Made by a program: the position numbers and the translations under genes. From an uncultured Victivallales bacterium (GTDB lineage: Bacteria; Verrucomicrobiota; Lentisphaeria; Oligosphaerales; JAFGRS01), in the NCBI GenBank assembly GCA_903837355.1, contig CAILUI010000222.1, forward strand, positions 1 to 36,816: 36,816 nt of DNA, in the 5' to 3' direction. Below, piece after piece: positions 9,289-18,050 of the stretch. Positions within the stretch are counted from its first letter, which is position 1, and every line of letters starts with the position of its first letter. Under the pieces are notes generated by a model. That model ran no database searches. It saw only the letters and a program-made list of their open reading frames with translations, and was not told the DNA's origin.

Positions 9289-11166
9289 TTACGGCGTCCG
9301 CAGCAGGCGCAGAGTCCAGTCGCCCAGCACGCTCCAGAAGTAGGCGCGCTTGCGGCCGATGCCGCCGCCGACCTCCTCGACATCGCGGGCGGCAGACTCG
9401 TTGTCGAAGTAGCGCACCCAGCCGGCGCCGAACGTCCGGCCCTCGGCCAGGGCCTCGTAGACACCGCGCGGTTCGTCGTAGAAGACCTTGGCGCGGCCGA
9501 TCAAAGCCAGGCCCTGAGCGTAGAACAGCAGCGCCTCGCCGCCCTGCCAGAAACCATACTCGGGATGGTTGTAGGGGCGGTCGGCGGCATGCTCCGGAGC
9601 GATCGCTTCGCAGCCGGTGTGGTAGTAGAAGCAGGGTGACGCCGGCAGGGCGCCGTTGGCCCAGAGGGTACGGTAGAGGGCGAGGTCGGCCTTGCCACCG
9701 GCGCAGGCGTCCTGCAACGACGGCGTGAGCGTGGCCCCGACCTTGGACCAGCTCCAGGGCTGCTTCCCGGCCGCGTCGGTCAGGGCGGCGAGGTCCGGCT
9801 TGTCGAAAGAGGAGCCCCAGGGGTCGCTGTGCGCCCGCAGGTCGCGCAACTCGGCCGGAGCTTGAAGCCAGCGGACCAGGTCGAGCAGCGTCGCCTGACC
9901 ACCGCCGAGACCCGCGGGCCGCAGGGCAACGGTCGGGAGGCAACGGCGCAGGAGTTCAGCGCCATCGCCCAGCCCGAAGCCGATGGTGGCCGCGGCGACC
10001 GGGGCCGTGGCCGGCCGGGTACGGAACTCGTGGTTGCGGTCGAGGTACTCGGCCAGCAAGCGCCGTTCGAGCGCCGGATCGGCCTCCCAGACGCCGCGCA
10101 GCCAGTGTGGCACGCTCGGCTCATCGGCAAAGCGCACCGTCTGGGGACGACCCTGCGCATCCAGCAGCCCTTCGCCGTCCAGGCCCTTGACGTCAGGGCG
10201 GGGGCGCAGGGCGATACCGCGCGGGTTGAGGCGCGAGACGATGATGTCCGGCCGGGCGAGCGGGTTGGGCAGCGCCCGGTCGGCGGCGGCACACTCGGCA
10301 TTCTCACTGTCCGCCAAGGGCACGATGTCGAGAGCGACGACCTGGTCTCCCGGCTGGCCGTCGGGCCGGGGGGCCAGCACCTCGCGGACGTCGCACTGGC
10401 CGTCGTTGACGTAGAAGAAGTCCTCGAAGGTGACCGTGCTGCGCTCGAAGTCCGTACAGCGTCCGCCGCGGGGAGGCACGCCGTCGGGAAAGACGCCGAG
10501 CACGGCGGGCAGGCGCTCGCGGGGCTCGACGTAGAGATCGTCCCAGCGCCCGTCCAAGTCGCAGAGCACCAACTCGCAGCGCCAGGCCACCGGTTCGGGG
10601 ACAACGCGCAGACAGGGGACCGGGTTGGCAAAGCGTTTCTCATTTGGCGTCCCCTCGTTCAACACCGGCTGCCGCAGGTCGCGCCAGGCGTAGTTGCGCA
10701 CGAGGAAGGCCTCGGGGAAGGCGCCGACCAAGACGGCGCCGGCAAGGGACGGATCGAGGTCACGGACGCGCTGGAAAAAGCGCCGCAGGGCGAGCAGCGT
10801 GCGGCCGTCCTGGTGACGCTCGCCGGCGTAGACGGTGGCCGCGATCAGACGGGGCTGCCAGCCCTCTCTGGCCAGATCGTCAGCGTAACGGTCAAGGGCG
10901 GCACGGAGGTCAGGGGTGACGACCGCCCCAGGCAGGGGCTCAAGCAGGCGCGCCTCCACCAGCACCAGCAGCAGACGGGCAGCGGGAACGGGCGACGACG
11001 GCGGGGTGGCGAGCGGCTCGAGACGCATGATCTCGACCACGCCGTCGCGGTTCTCGTCGAAGCCATCGAAGGAGGCGCAGAGCGCGGCTAGGGGGTCGTT
11101 GCCCTGAGCCATCGCCAGGGAGGCCCACAGCAGCACACCCCACAGCGGACAGTAGAGACGGTGCAT
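9289..11166 (-). CDS. secreted protein of unknown family, possible C25-like fold
   Basis: 625 residues with a signal peptide (about 1-21, LLWASLAMAQG) and an early calcium-loop-like segment DENRDGVVE at 37-45. I do not recognise the family with confidence. Two stretches recall gingipain-type (C25) caspase-fold peptidases: a helix-strand pair ending LAGAVLVGAFPEAFLVR, and, late in the chain, PCFYYHTGCEA (C512, H516, C519) followed by GGEALLFYAQGLALIGRAKVF, which has the rhythm of a C25 helix and strand after the catalytic Cys. The middle region contains VLCDLDGRWDDL and IIVSRLNPRGIAL. The ATG at 11166 lies 11 bases after the URO-D-like stop with no strong ribosome site, which suggests translational coupling. 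Function is open. Confidence 0.7.
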   Translation of the reverse strand: MHRLYCPLWGVLLWASLAMAQGNDPLAALCASFDGFDENRDGVVEIMRLEPLATPPSSPVPAARLLLVLVEARLLEPLPGAVVTPDLRAALDRYADDLAREGWQPRLIAATVYAGERHQDGRTLLALRRFFQRVRDLDPSLAGAVLVGAFPEAFLVRNYAWRDLRQPVLNEGTPNEKRFANPVPCLRVVPEPVAWRCELVLCDLDGRWDDLYVEPRERLPAVLGVFPDGVPPRGGRCTDFERSTVTFEDFFYVNDGQCDVREVLAPRPDGQPGDQVVALDIVPLADSENAECAAADRALPNPLARPDIIVSRLNPRGIALRPRPDVKGLDGEGLLDAQGRPQTVRFADEPSVPHWLRGVWEADPALERRLLAEYLDRNHEFRTRPATAPVAAATIGFGLGDGAELLRRCLPTVALRPAGLGGGQATLLDLVRWLQAPAELRDLRAHSDPWGSSFDKPDLAALTDAAGKQPWSWSKVGATLTPSLQDACAGGKADLALYRTLWANGALPASPCFYYHTGCEAIAPEHAADRPYNHPEYGFWQGGEALLFYAQGLALIGRAKVFYDEPRGVYEALAEGRTFGAGWVRYFDNESAARDVEEVGGGIGRKRAYFWSVLGDWTLRLLRTP

Positions 11167-11177
11167 GGCTATGGCAC

Positions 11178-12281
11178 TCAGCCCTCGCAGACCTTGGTCA
11201 GGAACTCGCGGTAGTAGCGGTAGTCGGCGAACGACATTTCAGGGATGGTGGCGTGGTCGAGGGTGGGGATGTAGCCACCGCGCTCGAGCAGTGGCGGCAC
11301 CCGGCGCAGCACTTCCTGCTCAATGGCTTTGGGCCCCTTGGCGATCTCGCGCTTGTCAATACCGCCGACCATGACCAGGTCCTTCCAGGTCTGCCCGATC
11401 TTGACCACGTCCATGCCGGCGGCCACTTCATAGGGGCCAAGCACGTTGACGCCGGCCTCCAGCCACAGCGGCGTGATCAGGTCGATGTTGCCATCCGAGT
11501 CGACCATGAAGGTGCGCACGCCGCGAGCCCGCCAGTGGCTGATGACACGCTGGTAGTGCGGTAGGAAGAAGCGGCGGAACAGGGCCGGCGAGAGCAGCGG
11601 CCCGGTCTTGTAGGCCAGGTCTTCCCAGAACAGCGCGTAGTCGACGGAGCAGTCGGCCAGAGCGCGGTCGAAGGTGGCGATCAGGAAATCGCCCCAGAAC
11701 TCGCAGACCTCCTCGATCAGTTCAGGTTGGTCGAAAAAGGCGACGGACAATCCCTCAACGCCCATCAGTTCTCGCAGGAGCCCATACCAGCCGTGGGTGT
11801 GGATGCGGATGGGGTAGTCCCGCGTGCGCCAGCGCTCCGTGCGGGCCTGCCAGTCAGCGGGATAACGGCCCGGGTCGGTCGGATCCCAACGTTTGCGGCA
11901 CTCGGCGAAGTCCTGGCGCGAGTGGACGCCGAAAGAGAGGTACTGCGGGATGCTGGCGCCCATCTTCGAGTGGCGCGCCACCGCGCCCCAGCCGTCGCGC
12001 CGCGTCACCGTCTCCGCGTCCTCGGCCAGGATCTGGTCACCGAAGCCGGGCCGCAGATAGATGCTGACCCCGGCGGCGGTGGGGACGCTGTCCTCCAGCC
12101 AGGGCGAGCCGCGGTCGAGGCCGTAGGTGTCGATCCAGGTGACCTCGCCGGGGATCTTCGTTGGGAAGCCCTGCTCGTACCAGAGCTGGGTAGTATCGCC
12201 GCGGAAGGACCACTCCCAGCGTGGCCAGCGGTCCACCGTCTGAAACTGGACGTAGCGGTTGAAGCGTTCGCGGTCGGTCAT
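11178..12281 (-). CDS. URO-D-like protein (uroporphyrinogen decarboxylase/methyltransferase superfamily)
   Basis: 367-residue cytoplasmic TIM barrel of the URO-D superfamily, which includes haem-pathway HemE and corrinoid methyltransferases such as MtaA and CmuA. Supporting stretches are the MTDRERFNRYVQFQ opening, an acidic VDYALFWEDLAYKTGPLLSP segment, a VRTFMVDSDGNI strand and VMVGGIDKREIAKGP near the end, all in the usual order. It lacks the conserved N-terminal pattern of true HemE, and no haem genes are nearby. A catabolic or methyl-transfer role is therefore more likely than porphyrin synthesis. The ATG at 12281 follows GAGGGG. It lies 17 bases after the aldo/keto reductase stop and 11 bases before the secreted unknown gene, inside one operon. 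Confidence 0.85.
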   Translation of the reverse strand: MTDRERFNRYVQFQTVDRWPRWEWSFRGDTTQLWYEQGFPTKIPGEVTWIDTYGLDRGSPWLEDSVPTAAGVSIYLRPGFGDQILAEDAETVTRRDGWGAVARHSKMGASIPQYLSFGVHSRQDFAECRKRWDPTDPGRYPADWQARTERWRTRDYPIRIHTHGWYGLLRELMGVEGLSVAFFDQPELIEEVCEFWGDFLIATFDRALADCSVDYALFWEDLAYKTGPLLSPALFRRFFLPHYQRVISHWRARGVRTFMVDSDGNIDLITPLWLEAGVNVLGPYEVAAGMDVVKIGQTWKDLVMVGGIDKREIAKGPKAIEQEVLRRVPPLLERGGYIPTLDHATIPEMSFADYRYYREFLTKVCEG

Positions 12282-12298
12282 CGCCAGACCCCTCCCCC

Positions 12299-13246
12299 TC
12301 AGCGGACCTGCGAACGAACGCTGCCAAAAAGCTCGCGCAGGCGCGTCTGCCGGGCTGCATCCAAGTACGGCGGGTCCACCACCTGCAGGTTCTCCGCCAG
12401 CCGCTCGGGAGTGCGCATGCCGACGCAACAGGTGCTGACCCGTTGCGCCAGCACGAAGCGCAGGCCCGCGGCGGGGATGGAGTGGGGCTGCAGGAAATCG
12501 AACAGGTGCGGATCGGTGTACGGCGGCGCGTCGGGCAGATTGCCTTGAGCCACGTGCCGGCGCACGCACTCGAGGGCCGCGGGCACACTGACCAGGCCGG
12601 ACTGCGGCGAGGCCTGGTTCAGCGGCATCATCACCACCGTGCCGACGTCGTGACGCTTGCACAAGGGCAACACCGAGTCGATGGCGGTCTGCAGCAGGAA
12701 GTTCACGGTCAGCATCACCACATCGAACGCGCCGCTGGGCACGGCGCGCTGCAGGATCTCGTGCGTGCCGTCGCCCTCGGAGAGCTCGCTGAGGCCGATG
12801 AAACAGACCTTACCCTGCTCGCGCAGCTTGACCATGGCGTCATAGCAGCCGTCGGACATGAAGCGCTCGTAGGACTCGAGAGTGCGGATCCCATGCCCCA
12901 GGAAGATGTCCAGCCGGTCCCGCCGCAAGCGGCGTAGGCTCTCCTCGGCCGAAGCGATCAGGGCCTGAGGCGAGCCGGTGTAGGCGGCCTCGGGCGCCCA
13001 CCCGTCATAGGGGCGGTACTTGGTCTCGACGATCACGTCGTCGTGGCCCTGCAACGCCTCCCCAAGCACCCGTTCACTGTCGCCATCATCGTAGCCAGTG
13101 GCGGTATCCACGAGATTGATGCCGGCGTCGATGCAGGCATGCACGGTGGCAATGAACTGCTTCGGGGTCCCCGTGGCACCGCGGGCGGCGCCATAGCTGA
13201 GTTCGGAGACTTCCAGGTCCGTACGTCCGAGTCGACGGTAGCGCAT
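12299..13246 (-). CDS. aldo/keto reductase
   Basis: 315-residue NADPH-type oxidoreductase with a TIM barrel. The N-terminus MRYRRLGRTDLEVSELSYG is canonical. The tetrad is complete: D47 and Y52 in NLVDTATGY, K76 in VETKY, H118 in FLGHG. The C-terminal PERLAENLQVVDP matches the helix before the cofactor end. The ATG at 13246 (AGAGGAT upstream) is preferred over an alternative start 17 codons upstream because the family begins exactly here. It lies between the GH109-type gene (81-base gap) and the URO-D-like gene (17 bases). Reduction or oxidation of a sugar carbonyl is the most likely role; the substrate is not readable. Confidence 0.9.
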   Translation of the reverse strand: MRYRRLGRTDLEVSELSYGAARGATGTPKQFIATVHACIDAGINLVDTATGYDDGDSERVLGEALQGHDDVIVETKYRPYDGWAPEAAYTGSPQALIASAEESLRRLRRDRLDIFLGHGIRTLESYERFMSDGCYDAMVKLREQGKVCFIGLSELSEGDGTHEILQRAVPSGAFDVVMLTVNFLLQTAIDSVLPLCKRHDVGTVVMMPLNQASPQSGLVSVPAALECVRRHVAQGNLPDAPPYTDPHLFDFLQPHSIPAAGLRFVLAQRVSTCCVGMRTPERLAENLQVVDPPYLDAARQTRLRELFGSVRSQVR

Positions 13247-13327
13247 GGTGCAGATCCTCTCTGTGCTTTCGGCAACGGCCACGGTGGCGGGACACAACGG
13301 ACACAGCGACAGTCAGGAGCGGCCGGG

Positions 13328-14596
13328 TCAGGCCTGCCAATGCCCGCGGGTGAAGTCAGGGAAGGGCAAAGGCAGGTTATCCCAGGCCACGGAGATGTCG
13401 GAGAGCGGTCCCGGTGCGCTCCAGGCAGCGGCCTCGTAGACATCCGAGTCCGGCGGCAAGCCCTGGCGGAAGAGCTGAATCAGGCGGTAGTTCATGATGA
13501 AATCCATACCGCCATGGCCGCCGAGTTTGCGCGCCAGTTCGCCCTGCTCCTTCCAGATCGGGTGTTCATACTGCTCCTTGAACTCAGCGAGCGGCTTCCA
13601 GTCGTGGGCGCCCTGGCCGTCGAGGAAGATGCGGGGCGGGTAGTCGCAGAAGGTCCCCTTGGTCCCGGCCACGAGGTTGAGCCGGCTGTAGGGCCGCGGC
13701 GTGACCACGTCATGCTGCAGCAGGATGGTGCGACCCTGTGCGGTCTGAATCAGGGCAGAGTTCATATCGCCGCAGGTATAGGTCTCGGCGCGTTTGGGGT
13801 TGTCGGCGGGCAGGCGCCGGTCGCGGTACTCCTGCAGCGACGCCTGCCGGCAACTCATGGCGACCAGACGGGTGAAGCGGTCGCCGCGATGGATATCCAT
13901 ATAGCGGGCGACCGGGCCCAGGCCGTGGGTGGGGTAGAGGTTGCCGTTGCGGTTCGTATGCGGTTCGCGGCGCCAGAGGCCCTCGCTGGCATCGGCCAGG
14001 AGCGTGTCGCGCAGTTCGTGGATGTAGGCCGCCTCGCCATGCGTGATGGTGCCGAACAGCCCGGCACGGATCATGTTGAGGACCAGCATCTCGGCGTACT
14101 CATAGCAGCAGTTCTCCAGCATCACGCAGTGCCGCCGCGTACGCTCGGAGGTGTCCACCAGGCGCCAGCAGTCCGTGAGCGTGGTCGCGGCCGGGACCTC
14201 AACGGCGGCGTGCTTGCCGCACTCCATAGCCCACAGCGCCTGCGGCACATGCGCATCCCAGGGCGTGCAGATGTAGACCAGATCGACGTCGGCGCGCTCG
14301 CACAACCGGCGCCAGTCCGCCTCCACGGCCGGTGCGGGCTGGCCGGCCTTCTCGACACGCTCGCGGGCCTGCTGGGCGTGGGCGTCGCGGATATCGCTGA
14401 CCGCCGTGACCCGCGCGCCTTCCACAGCCAGCATCTCGTGCAACTGGCCCTGGCCGCGGCCGCCGACGCCGATGAAGCCGAGGCGAACTACGTCGCGCTT
14501 CTCAAAGGGCACTCCGCGCATCGTCGCGCCCTGCGCCGGCGGGGTCGCACCCACGAAGGCGAGGGCCTCTGCCGCACTGTTGCCAATCTCACTCAT
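13328..14596 (-). CDS. GH109-type Gfo/Idh/MocA protein (NAD-dependent glycosidase-like)
   Basis: 422 residues. Rossmann motif GFIGVGGRGQG at 40-50, EVPAATT at 133-139, then the segments that characterise GH109: MLENCCYEYAEM, AAYIHELRD (H193) and RNGNLYPTHGLGPVA (Y221, H224). Family members studied cleave alpha-N-acetylgalactosaminides by transient NAD-linked oxidation at C3 followed by elimination. Here no twin-arginine or Sec signal is visible, so the protein is probably cytoplasmic. The ATG at 14596 with a GGAGAAG site is chosen over a TTG seven codons upstream. It is flanked by two aldo/keto reductases in the same operon. Exact sugar specificity is not determined; a plain dehydrogenase remains possible. 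Confidence 0.85.
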   Translation of the reverse strand: MSEIGNSAAEALAFVGATPPAQGATMRGVPFEKRDVVRLGFIGVGGRGQGQLHEMLAVEGARVTAVSDIRDAHAQQARERVEKAGQPAPAVEADWRRLCERADVDLVYICTPWDAHVPQALWAMECGKHAAVEVPAATTLTDCWRLVDTSERTRRHCVMLENCCYEYAEMLVLNMIRAGLFGTITHGEAAYIHELRDTLLADASEGLWRREPHTNRNGNLYPTHGLGPVARYMDIHRGDRFTRLVAMSCRQASLQEYRDRRLPADNPKRAETYTCGDMNSALIQTAQGRTILLQHDVVTPRPYSRLNLVAGTKGTFCDYPPRIFLDGQGAHDWKPLAEFKEQYEHPIWKEQGELARKLGGHGGMDFIMNYRLIQLFRQGLPPDSDVYEAAAWSAPGPLSDISVAWDNLPLPFPDFTRGHWQA

Positions 14597-14678
14597 GCCG
14601 TCTTCTCCATGCGTCAACGATCACGCCTTACGGGGGGCTGTACGCAGCGGGTACGGTCCGTCGCCCGTCGCCACGTTC

Positions 14679-15563
14679 TCAGCCGACCCCGACGCCAAAT
14701 TCAGCCTTGAAGTCCCGCCAGATCTCGGCAGGAACCGGCTCCAGCGCCTCCGTACAGACCTCGTCAACATGGGCAGGCGTACCGGGACCGACGATCACGA
14801 TACCCGCAATCGGCGCGGCCAGGGCGAAGTGCAGGGCCAGGTGGCGGAGGTTCTGCCCCCGCTTGGCGCACCAGGCCCACATCGCATGGGCACGCGGGTT
14901 ATCCTTAGGCTCGAAGCCGGCCAGCGTCCCCGACCAGCAGCCGAAGACGCTCGCCAACTGCACGCCGACATCGTGCTGCCGGGCCAGGGGCAGCGTGGTC
15001 CGCGCGGCGGATTGGTCCAGGAGAGTGTAGTCCAGGAAGGTCAAGACGATATCGATGTGGCCGGTCTCGATGGCACGCCGGTGATGGTCGTGCTCACGGC
15101 AACCGATACCGACGTGGCGGACCAGACCTTGCTCCTTCATCTGCAGCAGTACATCGAGCGCGAAGCCGGGGGACAGGGGCACCCCGACATCGGCGGGATC
15201 GTGGATGAGTACGGCATCCAGATAGTCTGTGCGCAGCAGGCGCAAGCTGTTCTCGACGCTCCAGCGCGTGCCCTCGGCCGTGTAGTCGCCACGGCGGGCG
15301 GGGTTACTGCCGGTCTTGGTCTGCAGGTAGACCTTCTCGCGGTAGCCGTCGCGGAGAGCAAGTCCGACCCGGCGCTCGCTCTCGCCGTAGCCCGTGGACG
15401 TATCGATGTAGTTGACGCCGCGGTCGATGGCGCGGCGGATCCCCTGGATGGCATTGTCATCGCTGCGATCGGGCATGCCCATGCGGGCGCACCCCAGGCC
15501 GATCTCGGTGGCCTGAATCTCGGTCCGGCCAAGCCGGCGCAATGCAAAACGCTTTATGGACAT
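14679..15563 (-). CDS. aldo/keto reductase, first gene of the six-gene block
   Basis: 294-residue aldo/keto reductase of the sugar-dehydrogenase-like branch. The N-terminus reads FALRRLGRTEIQATEIGLGCA. The tetrad is complete: D54 and Y59 in YIDTSTGY, K83 in LQTKTGSN, H121 in VLIHDPAD. The C-terminal IVIVGPGTPAHVDEV corresponds to the conserved cofactor-side loop. The ATG at 15563 follows GGAAG and is far more convincing than an upstream in-frame start at 15689, because the intervening codons lie in hairpin-forming DNA and do not resemble the family. It is the promoter-proximal gene of the minus-strand block, 82 bases before the GH109-type gene. Confidence 0.88.
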   Translation of the reverse strand: MSIKRFALRRLGRTEIQATEIGLGCARMGMPDRSDDNAIQGIRRAIDRGVNYIDTSTGYGESERRVGLALRDGYREKVYLQTKTGSNPARRGDYTAEGTRWSVENSLRLLRTDYLDAVLIHDPADVGVPLSPGFALDVLLQMKEQGLVRHVGIGCREHDHHRRAIETGHIDIVLTFLDYTLLDQSAARTTLPLARQHDVGVQLASVFGCWSGTLAGFEPKDNPRAHAMWAWCAKRGQNLRHLALHFALAAPIAGIVIVGPGTPAHVDEVCTEALEPVPAEIWRDFKAEFGVGVG

Positions 15564-15885
15564 AGGACTTCCGGCATCTTCCGCCCCGCCGGCCGGCACC
15601 GGGGCGCATGTCGACGAGAGGTGCTGCCCCGCCGCAGTCGGTAGGTCTCGCAGCGTCCGCATGCGGGGCAGCGCTGCCGGCCGCTGCATACCGTAATGCG
15701 GGCGCGGGCAGCCGCCATCTGCCGGGGCCGTGTTTGCGCAGAGCCCTCTGCTGCCGCCCGAACCAAGCCGCGGCCCCCCGTGTCAGACAAAAGTAACAGC
15801 GCGGTGTGTTGGACAGGCGGCGCTAGTGCCAGTACGGTGATCTCTCGGTACCTGTCCCGCCGAACCTCAGTACGGAATCCCTTCC
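15564..15885. other. divergent intergenic region with structured leader hairpins
   Basis: No gene seen in these 322 bases between the two divergent blocks. Two hairpins lie on the leader side of the minus-strand operon. One has 7-bp arms (15582-15588 with 15600-15606). The other has a perfect 10-bp stem GCTGCCCCGC/GCGGGGCAGC (15623-15632 with 15663-15672) and a 30-base loop. For the plus-strand nitrilase a weak promoter-like TTGGAC (15809-15814) has no good -10 partner. The hairpins could shape the leader RNA or attenuate transcription; this is inference. Confidence 0.5.
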
Positions 15886-16731
15886 ATGAGCGACTCCATC
15901 ACCGTCGGACTGCTGCAGACAGCCTCGGGGGCCGACTGGGCCACTAACCTCGCGCTGGTCCGGGCCCGGCTGCGCGAGAGCGCTGGACGCTTTGACCTGG
16001 CCGTATTCCCCGAGAATGTGCTCTGCCTGGGCCGCGCCGCGACGGTGCTGCGCCACGCCAAACCGATCTGCGATCTGTACGCGGAACTGGGCGGCCTGTG
16101 TCGCGAAGCCGGCGTCGCGGCCGTCTTCGGAGGAGTCCCGGTCGCCGAAAGTGGCAAAGCCATGAACAGCAGTCTGGCCTTCGCCGCGGATGGAGCCTTG
16201 CTGGCGCGCTATGATAAAATGCACCTCTTCCAGTTCGACGTAGGCAGCCCTGGCGGCATCGACGAGACCACCACCTACGGTTACGGACCCTTCCCGGTCG
16301 CCTTTGAGTTCCAGGATTGGCGCATCGCGCTCAGCATCTGCTACGACGTGCGCTTCCCCGAACTCTACCGCGCCCTGGGGGCTTTCGATCTGCTGCTGTG
16401 TACGGCCGCCTTCACCCGGCAGACGGGGCAAGCCCACTGGGAGGTGCTGCTGCGCGCCCGCGCCGTGGAGAACCTGAGTTACGTAGCCGGCGTAGGCCAG
16501 TGCGGTGCCAACCCCGAGACGGGGACCGAGCTCTTTGGGCACTCGTTGGCGGTGGACCCCTGGGGCGAGGTCCTGGGCCGACTCGAAGGACCGGGGCCTG
16601 GTACGTTGAGCATGACCTGCCGCAAGGCGCGACTCGAGACGGTGCGGGCGACACTTCCCGCGCTGGAGCACCGCCGCTTCGTCATCACCCTCGGGCATGA
16701 CGCCTCGTCCGCAACGGAATCACCGCCGTGA
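15886..16731 (+). CDS. carbon-nitrogen hydrolase (nitrilase superfamily amidase)
   Basis: 281-residue cytoplasmic amidohydrolase. The Glu-Lys-Cys triad is visible: E43 in FPEN, K111 in RYDKMHLF, C152 in SICYDVRFPELYR. The last motif is closest to the omega-amidase/Nit branch, which hydrolyses alpha-keto acid amides or deaminated glutathione. The C-terminal HSLAVDPWGEVLGRL is standard for the fold. The start at 15886 is an ATG about ten bases after a GGAAT stretch. The end overlaps the start of the RluA-type gene by 35 bases, so the two are co-translated or one start is slightly misplaced. Substrate is inferred only at the branch level. Confidence 0.9.
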   Translation: MSDSITVGLLQTASGADWATNLALVRARLRESAGRFDLAVFPENVLCLGRAATVLRHAKPICDLYAELGGLCREAGVAAVFGGVPVAESGKAMNSSLAFAADGALLARYDKMHLFQFDVGSPGGIDETTTYGYGPFPVAFEFQDWRIALSICYDVRFPELYRALGAFDLLLCTAAFTRQTGQAHWEVLLRARAVENLSYVAGVGQCGANPETGTELFGHSLAVDPWGEVLGRLEGPGPGTLSMTCRKARLETVRATLPALEHRRFVITLGHDASSATESPP

Positions 16732-17740
16732 GCAACGCCCGTCCTGGGTGGCGCCGGGGCCCCGCCGGGAGCCGCCCTTGAAGCGCTGTGCACAGACGAC
16801 GATCCACCCGCCCTGGACCGGCCGCGCCCTGCTCGACATGCTCGGCGAGCGTTTCACCTACCTCCAGCGCGATGCCTGGTTGCGCTTGATCGACAGCGGC
16901 TCCGTACGCATCAATGGCCTCCAGGCCGAACCGCTCCAGACCCTGGGCGCGGGCGACCGGGTCGACTTCACGGTGCCTGAGGTGGCCGAGCCCACGGTGG
17001 CCACCGAGTACCGACTGCTGTACGCCGACGAGGCGTTGCTGGCCGTCGACAAGCCGGCCGATCTGCCGTGCCACCCTGGCGGAAAGTTCTTCCGGCACAC
17101 GCTTTGGGCCTTCCTGCGGCGCGATCTGGGCGTGGACAAACTGTACTTCGTCAACCGCCTGGACCGGGAGACCTCGGGCATCGTCTTGGTGGCCCGTACG
17201 CCCCTCGCTGCCCGCGTCTGCGGCAAACCGACGCGACGCCTGGCGATGGTAAAGGAATACCTGGCCGTGGTAGAAGGGCACCTGGCGGCGCCGCTGCATG
17301 CGCGCGGCTGGATGGTGGATGATACCACAAGCGTCCTGCGCAAGAAGCAACGCTTCCTTGCCGAACGGCCCGACGGCGCGGTTCCCGACGGCGCGGTCTG
17401 GGCCGAGACCTGGTTCGAGCCGGTGCGCCAAGCGGGGGCCCTCATGCTGCTGCGCGCCCGCCTGGGTACCGGCCGTACGCACCAGATTCGGGCCACCCTG
17501 CTGGCACTGGGCCTGCCGCTGGTGGGCGACAAGGTCTATGGGCGGGACGAAACGCTCTACATCCGCTTCATCGAGAAGACGCTGTCGGAGGCGGACCGGC
17601 GGACCTTGCGGTTGGACCGTCAGGCGCTGCACTCCTGCCACCTGCGCGTGCTGCACCCGCTCACCGACGCCGTCCTCGACATCGAGTCCCCCCTGCCCGC
17701 GGAGTTGGCGGCGCTCGTGCCGGCGCAGGCGAGCGTTTGA
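16697..17740 (+). CDS. RluA-family RNA pseudouridine synthase
   Basis: 347 residues. It isomerises uridine to pseudouridine in rRNA or tRNA. An S4-like RNA-binding segment comes first (YLQRDAWLRLIDSGSVRING), then the catalytic domain with LLAVDKPADLPCHPGG, the active-site FVNRLDRETSGIVLVA (Asp of RLDRETSG; the usual first residue His is Asn here, as in some relatives) and GRTHQIRATLLALGLPLVGDKVYG. The ATG at 16697 overlaps the nitrilase gene. The first roughly 28 residues are Arg/Pro-rich and look unconserved, so a later start near 16779 (TTG) is possible. Which RNA site it modifies cannot be read. Confidence 0.9.
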   Translation: MTPRPQRNHRREQRPSWVAPGPRREPPLKRCAQTTIHPPWTGRALLDMLGERFTYLQRDAWLRLIDSGSVRINGLQAEPLQTLGAGDRVDFTVPEVAEPTVATEYRLLYADEALLAVDKPADLPCHPGGKFFRHTLWAFLRRDLGVDKLYFVNRLDRETSGIVLVARTPLAARVCGKPTRRLAMVKEYLAVVEGHLAAPLHARGWMVDDTTSVLRKKQRFLAERPDGAVPDGAVWAETWFEPVRQAGALMLLRARLGTGRTHQIRATLLALGLPLVGDKVYGRDETLYIRFIEKTLSEADRRTLRLDRQALHSCHLRVLHPLTDAVLDIESPLPAELAALVPAQASV

Positions 17741-17798
17741 AAGCAATGCCTGCAACGCCTACATTGTATTCACCGTAGGCATCAGGAGCGGTTTCGGT

Positions 17799-18050
17799 AT
17801 GGCGATGCTCAATCTGCGCAACGTCCCGGAGGTCACGCATAGGCAGCTTCGCGTGCGCGCGGCGCAGCATGGCCGCAGCATGGAGAGTGAAGCCCGGGCC
17901 ATCATCGAGGAGAGTCTCCGTCCAGCGCCCGCGGGCGCCGGCGCGGCGGCTCTGCCGGCCTGGGTTGAGGCCCTCTACAGGGACCGTTCCCCGCGCGGCG
18001 TGGTGGACGAGCTGATCCGTGAACGCCGGCAGGAGGCGACGCAGGAATGA
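17799..18050 (+). CDS. FitA/VapB-type ribbon-helix-helix antitoxin
   Basis: 83 residues. The N-terminal MAMLNLRNVPEVTHRQLRVRAAQHGRSMESEARAIIEESL is the ribbon-helix-helix DNA-binding module of FitA-like antitoxins (strand NLRNVP, helices with RAAQHGRSMESEAR). The tail would wrap and block the toxin. The ATG at 17799 has AGGAG at 17784-17788; an in-frame ATG at 17805 is an alternative. The last codons overlap the toxin start in an ATGA arrangement. Such pairs usually repress their own promoter, expected in the roughly 58-base gap before it. Confidence 0.88.
   Translation: MAMLNLRNVPEVTHRQLRVRAAQHGRSMESEARAIIEESLRPAPAGAGAAALPAWVEALYRDRSPRGVVDELIRERRQEATQE

Noticed and set aside
11178..12281. 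HemE of haem synthesis
   Set aside because: The operon is catabolic in appearance, and the N-terminal HemE pattern is not seen.
13043..14710. Plus-strand open frame opposite the AKR and GH109-type genes
   Set aside because: Both minus-strand genes show complete catalytic motifs; this frame shows none and spans their intergenic gap.
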